From: Pseudomonadota bacterium
Lineage (GTDB): Bacteria; Myxococcota; Myxococcia; Myxococcales; Myxococcaceae
NCBI GenBank assembly: GCA_023426545.1
Contig: JAFAAN010000016.1
Location: forward strand, 62,001-126,000
Direction of reading: 5' to 3'
Length of the DNA: 64,000 bases
Positions 57,831-64,000 of this stretch are shown one piece after another. Numbering within the stretch: the stretch's first letter is position 1; each line of letters opens with the position of its first letter. The notes under the pieces were generated by a model, which did not search any database, had not been told where the DNA came from, and saw nothing but the letters and a program-made list of their open reading frames with translations. The position numbers were made by a program, and so were the translations under genes.

Positions 57831-58849
57831 GCAGTCTTCCCGCCATCTCCGAGCTGACGCTCGACGCGCTCTCCCGCGAAGCCCACGGCCTGCGCGAGCG
57901 CCTCAACCGGTTCCGGCTGGCGCTGGGCCGGCACTTCGTGGGCAAGCAGACGCTGGTGGATCTGATGACGGTGGCGGCGGTGGCGCAGGAGCCGCTGCTG
58001 CTGGTCGGCCCCCCGGGCACGGCCAAGTCGGACCTCGTGCTCAAGTTCCGGGATGCGCTGCGCATCCCCAATGAGGACTACTTCGAATACCTCCTGACGC
58101 GCTTCACCGAGCCGTCGGAGGTGCTAGGGCCCATCGACATCAACCTGCTGCGCCAGGGGCGGTACATCCGGCGCGAGGGCGGCAAGCTGCCCACCGCGCG
58201 GCTCGTCTTCCTCGATGAGGTCTTCAAGGCCAGCTCCGCCATCCTCAACGCGCTGCTCACCGTCATCAACGAGCGCAAGTTCTACCAGGACGGCGTGCCA
58301 CAACCCGTGCAGCTGAAGGTGCTTTTCGCCGCCACCAACGAGCTGCCCGAGCACGCGGAGCTGGGCGCGCTGAAGGACCGCTTCTGCCTCAAAGCCGCGT
58401 GCCGCCCCGTGCAGGACCGCTACTTCCTGGAGCTGCTGGACTCCGGCCTGGAGTCGCAGACGCACCGGGAGCTGAACCAGAAGCCCTGGGCGGAAGGACA
58501 CGCCACGCTGGAGGACGTGCTCAAGGCGCACCGCTACCTGACGCTGATGATGGGGCGGCGCGAGGTGGGCCCGGACGGCCGCGAGCTGAAGGACAGGGAC
58601 TTGTTCTTCCGCGACGAGTTGCTTCGCGAGTTCCGCCGCGTGGTGCAGACGCTGACGCGCGAGGACGGCGTGTTCATCAGCGACCGCAAGCTGGTGAAGC
58701 TCTACCGGCTGCTGCGCACGCGGGCGTGGATCTTCCACGGTGGCGCGGTGGAGCGGCAGGACCTCCAGCTGCTCGCCTACCTGGGCGAGACGCGCGAGGA
58801 GATCGACCTGCTGGAGGAGAAGGTGCCCCGGCTTCTGGGCCTCTCGTGA
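57827..58849 (+). CDS. MoxR-family AAA+ ATPase
   Basis: 340 residues. MoxR ATPases are chaperones usually paired with a vWA protein to remodel a third partner. Walker A GPPGTAKS at 61-68, Walker B VFLDEVFKASSAILNALLTVINERKFYQDG at about 127-156 with the classic MoxR EVFKA signature (usually ExN/D), sensor 1 VLFAATNELPEHAELGALKDRFCLK. The C-terminal lid (about 250-340) is helical. In standard MoxR-vWA pairs the vWA gene follows immediately, and here the next gene has a divergent vWA-like part. ATGA overlap with the 1089-aa gene. Confidence 0.92.
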   Translation: MSSLPAISELTLDALSREAHGLRERLNRFRLALGRHFVGKQTLVDLMTVAAVAQEPLLLVGPPGTAKSDLVLKFRDALRIPNEDYFEYLLTRFTEPSEVLGPIDINLLRQGRYIRREGGKLPTARLVFLDEVFKASSAILNALLTVINERKFYQDGVPQPVQLKVLFAATNELPEHAELGALKDRFCLKAACRPVQDRYFLELLDSGLESQTHRELNQKPWAEGHATLEDVLKAHRYLTLMMGRREVGPDGRELKDRDLFFRDELLREFRRVVQTLTREDGVFISDRKLVKLYRLLRTRAWIFHGGAVERQDLQLLAYLGETREEIDLLEEKVPRLLGLS

Positions 58850-58856
58850 GCCACGG

Positions 58857-60353
58857 ATGAGCATGGAGCCGGGAAGTCCCCAGGAGACGGAGCGCTGGCT
58901 GTGCGCGGGCCTGTGCCTGACGCGACAGGAGCGCCTCACGAGCGACACGCTGGCCATGGCGGCGCCCTGGCTCCTCGCCACGCTCGCGGAGTCGCCCACC
59001 CTGCCCCCGCCGGCCCTGGTCCCGGACATCGGGCGGCTCGTCTCGGGCATCCCGCTCGCGCCCTCGGCGCCCGTTGCGGACACGCTGCCCCGGCTGCACG
59101 CCGCTGTGCGCGCGTATGACGACCATGTCCTGGCGCGGTTGGCCGCCGAGCCCCACCTGGAGGCCGTGTCCGCGGCCCTGGCGCGGCTGCCTGAAGCGCT
59201 CCGGCCCCGTGGCGTCGCGTTCCTCGTCTCGCGGGTGCTGGCGCGCATGGGCTTCACGGCCGGGAACCCGGTGAGCCCCGGCCTGGCCCGGCGCGTCCTG
59301 GAGCGCCCACCCGCGGAGCTGCTCCAGGCCGGCTACACGGTCCTGCGCGAGCCCGGAGCGGGCAACGCCCTGGAGCGCCTCGCGGAAGGCTACGAAGCAC
59401 TGGCCAGCGCGGCCCGGCGCGCGCACGCGCTGCTGGGGGACGCGGAGTCCTTCACGCTGGAGAACCTGGAGCACCTCCAGGGCAAGGCGCAGCGAATGGC
59501 CCTGGAGCAAGCGGTGGAGGCCGCGGAGGCCCTGTCGCGAGCCCTGCCGCCCAGGCTGCGCGCTCGCCCGGTGAGCATCGCCCCTGTGCCCACGGCCCTG
59601 GAGGACGAAGCGGCCTTCCCGCTGGGCGGCTTCTCCTCCGTCTCCAACGTCGGCAGCCTGGAGAACCTCGTCACCTCCGAGCTCGTCTACATGGAGGACG
59701 CGCCGGACCTGGACCTCTTCGACATGCGCTACGTGGAGGGCGAGCTGCTCTACTACACCCGCGACGAGAGCATCTCCGTGCGGCGCCGGCGCATCATCAC
59801 CTTCGTACTGCCCCCTGGGCTGGTGGACGCGCGCGTGAAGGACGCTGGCGTCCGCTGGCAGCGCGTGGTGGTGGCGCTGGGCCTGTTGCTCTGCCTCGTG
59901 CGGCGGCTCTCGCTCTGGCTCGGCAGCGAAGACCTCCTCTTCCGCATCGTCTTCCTGCACGCCGGCCACGGCGCGGCGGCCCTGGACGCGGAGCGGGGCC
60001 TCTGCGAGCTGCTCCTTCGCGAGTGGCGGGCCCGCGGAACGGTGGAGGTCCTCACCGCCGCCTCGCTGGAGGCAGTCCTGGACTCGGCGGAGCTGGGCGC
60101 GAAGCGGGCGCGTGTGGACGTGGTGCTGCTCGGCGCGGGCAGTCAAGTCGAGAGCGTGTTCCCTCATACGTCCCCACGCGTGGGGTTGCACCTGCTGGAC
60201 CTGGGTGGTCCCTCGCCGTCCCTTCGAGTCGTCCGGGACGGGCGCGAAGTCCCGGATTCGAGAAAGTCGGAGACCTCCTTTGAGGCCGGCACCAGCGAGC
60301 CATGGACGGCCTGGATGGGCGTGACACTTGAGCTTGCGCGAGGGCTTCTCTAG
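58857..60353 (+). CDS. Divergent vWA-like protein paired with MoxR
   Basis: 498 residues from the ATG at 58857, seven bases after the MoxR stop. The N-terminal 260 residues are helical. From about 270 (ENLVTSELVYMEDAPDLDLFDMRYVEGELLYYTRDESISVRRRRIITFVLPPGLVDARVKDAGVRWQRVVVALGLLLCLVRRLSLWLG) the chain has the order of a vWA domain, strand-helix-strand with a central RRRIITFVLPP strand, but no DxSxS metal site is evident, so metal binding is likely lost. LLFRIVFLH and VDVVLLGAG supply further strands. It is the third member of the MoxR-vWA-FtsH set; the identification rests on position and fold pattern. Confidence 0.75.
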   Translation: MSMEPGSPQETERWLCAGLCLTRQERLTSDTLAMAAPWLLATLAESPTLPPPALVPDIGRLVSGIPLAPSAPVADTLPRLHAAVRAYDDHVLARLAAEPHLEAVSAALARLPEALRPRGVAFLVSRVLARMGFTAGNPVSPGLARRVLERPPAELLQAGYTVLREPGAGNALERLAEGYEALASAARRAHALLGDAESFTLENLEHLQGKAQRMALEQAVEAAEALSRALPPRLRARPVSIAPVPTALEDEAAFPLGGFSSVSNVGSLENLVTSELVYMEDAPDLDLFDMRYVEGELLYYTRDESISVRRRRIITFVLPPGLVDARVKDAGVRWQRVVVALGLLLCLVRRLSLWLGSEDLLFRIVFLHAGHGAAALDAERGLCELLLREWRARGTVEVLTAASLEAVLDSAELGAKRARVDVVLLGAGSQVESVFPHTSPRVGLHLLDLGGPSPSLRVVRDGREVPDSRKSETSFEAGTSEPWTAWMGVTLELARGLL

Positions 60354-60404
60354 CGTCCGAACTCATCACGCGCCCAGCTCGGCGCAAAGGACGAAGGACG
60401 GGCC

Positions 60405-61760
60405 ATGCCGCGGTACGAGTTCAAGGAAGGCAGCTCCAACAAGTTCTGGGAGATCACCCTCTCCGGCAACAGCTTCACGACGCGCTGGGGCCGCATCGGC
60501 ACCGACGGCCAGGAGAAGACGCAGACCTTCGGCTCGCCCGCCGAGGCCCAGAAGGAGTACGACAAGCTCGTCCGCGAGAAGGAGAAGAAGGGCTACGTCA
60601 TCGAAGGCAAGGGCGAGGACGACGAGGGCGGTGGCGACGAAGGCGCCGAGGCCGCCTCCAACCCCGAGCTGGAAGCCGCCATCCTCGCGGACCCGGACAA
60701 CGTGGACGCGTACCTCGTCTACGGCGACTGGCTCCAGAGCCAGGGCGACCCGCGCGGCGAGCTCATCGCCCTCCAGCACGCGGCCTCGCAGGCCTCCGGC
60801 ACCGAGGCCAGCGACCTCAAGCGCAAGGCCACCGCGCTCATCAAGAAGCACCAGTCGCTGCTGCTCGGCGAGCTGGCGGACGCGGTGAAGACGGAGGACC
60901 TCTCGGTTCAGTGGCACCTGGGCTTCATCCGCTCCGCGCGCCTGGCTCAGAAGGACTACGACTCCGGCCGCGATATCGCCGAGGCCGCGCGGCAGTTGCT
61001 CGCCCTCCCCTCCGCCCGCTTCCTGCGCAGCCTCACCCTCGGCATGGCGAACTACGATGGCGAGAACGAGTACGGCGAGGTCGTCCGCGCGCTCACGGAG
61101 TCCGGTGGCTCCAAGACGCTCCAGAACCTCTTCATCGGCGACTTCGAGTACCCCGACGAAACGGAGATCTCCTGGACGCACCTGTCGGACATCTCGGGGC
61201 TGCTGAAGGTGCTTCCCAACCTGCGCACGCTCCGGCTGCGCGGCGCTTCGCTGGAGCTGGGAGACATCGACCTGCCCGAGCTGCGCGAGTTCACGGTGGA
61301 GACGGGCGGCCTGCCGCTGTCTGCCGTCAAGTCCATCGCCAACGCGAAGTGGCCGAAGCTGGAGCGGCTGGAGATCTGGTTCGGCAGCGAGAACTACGGC
61401 GCGGAGGGCGGCGTGGAGGACATCCAGCCCATCCTCGACGGCAAGGGCCTGCCGAACCTGAAGCAGCTCGGCCTTCGCAACGCCGAGTTCGTGGACGAAC
61501 TCTGCAAGGTACTGCCCTCCGCGAAGGTGCTGCCGCAGCTGGAGAAGCTGGACCTGTCCATGGGCACCATGTCGGATGAGGGCGCGCAGGTGTTGATCGA
61601 CCACGCGGCGGCCTTCGCCCACCTCAAGCAGCTCGACGTCACCGAGAACACCCTGACGGACGAGGGCCAGGCGCTGCTACCCAAGGCGATTCCTCACGCC
61701 AACGTGGGCAACCAGCGCGAATACGAAGAGGACTACCGCTACGCCGCGGTGGGCGAGTAG
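60405..61760 (+). CDS. WGR-domain/leucine-rich protein, STM4015 family
   Basis: 451 residues. Residues 1-75 are a WGR domain (MPRYEFKEGSSNKFWEITLSGNSFTTRWGRIGTDGQEKTQTF), a nucleic-acid-binding module first known from PARP proteins. About 84-125 is a TIGR02996 repeat-companion domain (EAAILADPDNVDAYLVYGDWLQSQGDPRGELIALQHA). The rest is a leucine-rich array of STM4015 type (WTHLSDISGLLKVLPNLRTLRLRGASLELGDIDLPELREFTVETGGLPLSAVKSIANAKWPKLERLEIWFGSENYGAEGG; LEKLDLSMGTMSDEGAQVL). AAGGAC precedes the ATG at 60405. It lies 51 bases after the vWA-like gene and six before the ATP-grasp gene, so it probably belongs to the same transcript. Confidence 0.85.
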   Translation: MPRYEFKEGSSNKFWEITLSGNSFTTRWGRIGTDGQEKTQTFGSPAEAQKEYDKLVREKEKKGYVIEGKGEDDEGGGDEGAEAASNPELEAAILADPDNVDAYLVYGDWLQSQGDPRGELIALQHAASQASGTEASDLKRKATALIKKHQSLLLGELADAVKTEDLSVQWHLGFIRSARLAQKDYDSGRDIAEAARQLLALPSARFLRSLTLGMANYDGENEYGEVVRALTESGGSKTLQNLFIGDFEYPDETEISWTHLSDISGLLKVLPNLRTLRLRGASLELGDIDLPELREFTVETGGLPLSAVKSIANAKWPKLERLEIWFGSENYGAEGGVEDIQPILDGKGLPNLKQLGLRNAEFVDELCKVLPSAKVLPQLEKLDLSMGTMSDEGAQVLIDHAAAFAHLKQLDVTENTLTDEGQALLPKAIPHANVGNQREYEEDYRYAAVGE

Positions 61761-61766
61761 TCCGGC

Positions 61767-62969
61767 ATGAAGGGCGCGCCGCCGTTCATCCTCATCGGCA
61801 ACGCGGAGAACCGGCGCGTCACCCTCTTCCAGGAGGCCCTGGTGCGGCAGGGGCTCCCCCCCGCCCACGTCGTGCCGTGGCGGGAGCTGCTGACGACACC
61901 GGGCCTGCTGGCGGACCTGCCGGACTCCGAGGCGCTGGTCCGCATCGATGCCACCGGTGAGAGCTGGGAGGTGGAGAAGGCCCTGCTCAAGCGGGGCTAC
62001 CCGGACGCAGTGGGCCTGGGCTGCTCCGTCCTGACGCCGGAGGAGGTGGACCGCCTGCCCGTGGACTACGGCCGCATTCTCGCCCCCCGGCAGCACCACC
62101 TGGGCTTCCTGCGAGTCCTCTCGGAGCTGGAGGCCATCTTCGCGGAGCATCCTCGCTGGCGCGTGCTCCAGCAGCCCTCCGCCATCGCGGACCTCTTCGA
62201 CAAGCGCATCACCTCCCGGCGCTACGCCGCGCTGGGCGTCCCCGTCCCCGAGCCGCTGGACGGCGTCAAGAACGTGGACTCGCTCCGGCAACGAATGCGG
62301 GAGGAGGACTGCCGCGAGGTGTTCGTGAAGGTGTCCTGTGGCTCCTCCGCGTCGTGCCTCGGCATCTTCCGGCGAGGCCGCTCGGCGGACACGCTGACCA
62401 CCACCATCGAGGTGGCCCCGACGGGCTGGTACAACTCGTTGAAGGTGCGCCGCATCGAGACGCCCGAGCAGGTGGATGACCTCCTGACGTTCCTGCTCAA
62501 CGAGGGCTCACAGGTCGAGCGCGCGATTCCCAAGGCCCGCCTGGGGGGTGACTACTTCGATTGCCGGGTGTTGATGGTCCGGGGTGAGCCCGCCTTCACC
62601 GTGGTGCGGCAGAGCCAGCGCCCCATCACCAATCTGCACCTGGGCGGCTGGCGCGGAGACCTGGAGGACTTCCACGCGGAGGTGCCCTCGAACGAGCTCG
62701 CGGACGCCCTGGAGAGCTGCCGCACCGTGGCCCGCGCGCATGACTGCCTGCATGTGGGCATCGACCTCATGTACGAGGAGTACTTCACCGGGCACCGCGT
62801 CCTGGAAGCCAACGCCTTCGGAGACCTGCTCCCCAACCTGCGGCGGGACGGGCTCACCGTCTACGAGTGGGAGATACGCGAAGCGCTCCGCGAGAATCCG
62901 TCCGGGACGCGCTCCAGGATGCCCGAGCCGAAGACGCGGTCCAGCTCCAGGTACTCGAGGTGGACGTAG
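61767..62969 (+). CDS. ATP-grasp-type protein, STM4014 family
   Basis: 400 residues. The order of parts fits ATP-grasp ligases of the STM4014 family: N-terminal Rossmann-like region (PFILIGNAENRRVTLFQEALVRQGL), DLFDKRITSRRYAALGVPVPEPLDG, the ATP-binding strand VFVKVSCGSSASCLGIFR, SQVERAIPKARLGGDYFDCRVLMVRGEPAFTVVRQSQRPITNLHLGG, and VGIDLMYEEYFTGHRVLEANAFGDLLPNL with metal-binding Asp and Asn. It probably joins an acid to an amine; substrate unknown. The last 109 bases overlap the end of a convergent radical SAM gene, so the extreme C-terminus (from about NPSGTRSRM) may be an addition. Confidence 0.87.
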   Translation: MKGAPPFILIGNAENRRVTLFQEALVRQGLPPAHVVPWRELLTTPGLLADLPDSEALVRIDATGESWEVEKALLKRGYPDAVGLGCSVLTPEEVDRLPVDYGRILAPRQHHLGFLRVLSELEAIFAEHPRWRVLQQPSAIADLFDKRITSRRYAALGVPVPEPLDGVKNVDSLRQRMREEDCREVFVKVSCGSSASCLGIFRRGRSADTLTTTIEVAPTGWYNSLKVRRIETPEQVDDLLTFLLNEGSQVERAIPKARLGGDYFDCRVLMVRGEPAFTVVRQSQRPITNLHLGGWRGDLEDFHAEVPSNELADALESCRTVARAHDCLHVGIDLMYEEYFTGHRVLEANAFGDLLPNLRRDGLTVYEWEIREALRENPSGTRSRMPEPKTRSSSRYSRWT

Positions 62970-63745
62970 CCGATGTGGCAGCCACAGGTCTGCTTCGCGC
63001 ACGGGCGGGGCTTCAGCGCGGAGTCGAAATCCGGCGCGTAGATGTTGCCGATGGGCTCCTCGATGAAGTGACACCGCCGCGCCGTGCCCTCTCCATCCAC
63101 GGAGATGACGGACTCCCCTCCCCGGCACGCGCGTCCGAAGCTCGGGTGGCGCGTGTTGTTCACCGGGAAGAGCGGGTCCAGCCGGGTGAAGCGCGCGAGG
63201 TCCTCCGCCGTGTACGGCTCCTCCTGCCCGTCCTTCACCGCGTTGATCCACAGGTAGGTGTCCGGAGGCAGCTCGGCGCGCAGGGCCTCGGCCTCCTCGG
63301 CGAAGCGCCGGAAGCCCACGACGCCCACGCTGTGACGCACGCCGAGCTCCGTCAGCTTCGCGCACTGGGCCAGGAAGCGGTGCCGCTTCGTCCACTCCGG
63401 GTGGTACGTGGCCCAGATGCCCAACTTGTCCGCGCGTGCCTGGGCCACCCAGTCCAGCTTGCAGGACAGGTTCGTCTGGACGGCCAGCCGCTCCACGTGT
63501 GGCAGATGTGACAGCCGGGCCAGCGCCTGCTGATACCAGGGCCAGATGAGCGCCTCGCCCCAGGGCGTGAAGAACACGGACACCGTGTCCTGCGTCCGCG
63601 CCTCCACCCACGCGACGAAGCGCTCCAGGTCCGCGCGGTCCTTCGCCAGCTCCTCGTCCGTGTGCTTCCACTTGCCGAAGGGACAGTACTCGCAGCCGTA
63701 GTTGCAGCTCGACAGCGGCCCCCGATAGAGCACGGTGAGCTTCAT
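62861..63745 (-). CDS. STM4011-family radical SAM protein
   Basis: 294 residues. CxxxCxxC at C14, C18, C21 (SSCNYGCEYCPFGKW) binds the SAM-cleaving 4Fe-4S cluster, and VSVFFTPWGEALIW is the following barrel strand in place of the common GGEP. C-terminal cysteines (CRGGESVI... RRCHFIEE... CAKQTCGCHIGYVHLEY) form a SPASM-like auxiliary cluster region. This is the STM4011 family, known as a companion of the STM4012-4015 genes in Salmonella and other bacteria. It starts by an ATGA overlap with the upstream STM4012-type gene and converges on the STM4014 gene with overlapping ends. Confidence 0.88.
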   Translation of the reverse strand: MKLTVLYRGPLSSCNYGCEYCPFGKWKHTDEELAKDRADLERFVAWVEARTQDTVSVFFTPWGEALIWPWYQQALARLSHLPHVERLAVQTNLSCKLDWVAQARADKLGIWATYHPEWTKRHRFLAQCAKLTELGVRHSVGVVGFRRFAEEAEALRAELPPDTYLWINAVKDGQEEPYTAEDLARFTRLDPLFPVNNTRHPSFGRACRGGESVISVDGEGTARRCHFIEEPIGNIYAPDFDSALKPRPCAKQTCGCHIGYVHLEYLELDRVFGSGILERVPDGFSRSASRISHS

Positions 63746-64000
63746 CGCCAGGCGTACTCCTTCATCATCGCCTGCACCTGCTCGGAGTGCAGCCAGGGGC
63801 CAATCAAGTCCGAGCGCTCCACACCCGCGGGCGTGAGCCGCACCAGGCCCCCATCCTGCCGCGCCAGCCCGTGGGCCTCCAGCTCCGCGAGCTCGGGGAA
63901 GTCCTCCAGCGCATCGGTGCAGAAGCGCTGACGGTAGGCGGACAGGTCCACGCCGTCCGCCAGCAGGGACAACAGCATGAAGCGCCGGCGCCGCTCCTCG
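63742..64000 (-). CDS. End of an STM4012-family (HemN-like) radical SAM protein, partial
   Basis: 86 residues of a protein that runs off the right edge, ending at 63742 with an ATGA overlap onto the STM4011-type gene. The visible tail (RRRRFMLLSLLADGVDLSAYRQRFCTDALEDFPELAELEAHGLARQDGGLVRLTPAGVERSDLIGPWLHSEQVQAMMKEY) is the C-terminal winged-helix-like part of HemN/STM4012-type radical SAM proteins. The cluster-binding domain lies outside the window. The identification is helped by its neighbour. Confidence 0.75.
   Translation of the reverse strand, partial: EERRRRFMLLSLLADGVDLSAYRQRFCTDALEDFPELAELEAHGLARQDGGLVRLTPAGVERSDLIGPWLHSEQVQAMMKEYAWR

Overview
The window is GC-rich, densely coded DNA from a myxobacterium, most likely Myxococcaceae (Myxococcus, Corallococcus or Pyxidicoccus). 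The signs are strong third-position GC, many secreted lipoproteins, two soluble-to-membrane Ser/Thr kinases with PEGA-type tails, a TIGR02996 Myxococcales repeat-companion domain, and a wbaP/waaL O-antigen neighbourhood that matches, from memory, the Myxococcus xanthus arrangement. I see no rRNA, tRNA, insertion sequence, prophage or CRISPR array.

Left part (1-18 kb): the end of a chitin-binding protein gene; a four-gene operon with every junction an ATGA overlap (secreted protein, ECF sigma factor, membrane/TPR protein, polymer-type lipoprotein); a GH18 chitinase; a small [2Fe-2S] thioredoxin-like ferredoxin; a B12-dependent class II ribonucleotide reductase with a long leader; a 1931-residue MshEN protein with about 25-residue Pro/Gly repeats; and a secreted trypsin-like protease with two tandem C-terminal domains.

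Middle (18-49.7 kb): the O-antigen set wbaP, two GT4 glycosyltransferases and a waaL-type ligase. The ligase lies at the end of a tight operon purH - zinc-ribbon/TPR protein - purD - lptF - lptG - waaL, in which the zinc-ribbon/TPR gene appears to carry a one-base frameshift. Next come an orphan sigma region-4 protein with a MerR regulator, two tandem Ser/Thr kinases whose linkers carry repeated acidic-APT motifs, a very large choice-of-anchor-D/VWA lipoprotein, phosphatidylserine synthase, a penicillin-acylase-family lipoprotein, a small orphan protein, a ThiF-type adenylyltransferase, a secreted alpha/beta hydrolase and a PilZ/sigma-54 activator.

Right part (49.9-64 kb): this is the most unusual region. 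A radical SAM activase-like gene begins a nearly fully overlapping operon of conflict-type genes: an unknown 360-aa protein, a 188-aa protein, a soluble FtsH-like AAA+/M41 protease, an 88-aa protein, a 1089-aa helical protein, a MoxR AAA+ ATPase and a divergent vWA-like protein. This is the layout of the FtsH-MoxR-vWA ternary systems. It runs on, with gaps of 51 and 6 bases, into a WGR/LRR protein (STM4015 family) and an ATP-grasp protein (STM4014 family). Two radical SAM genes (STM4011 family, and the end of an STM4012 family gene) converge on it from the right edge. I infer that an NTP-dependent proteolysis/remodelling module and an STM4011-4015 modification module are physically, and perhaps functionally, joined here.
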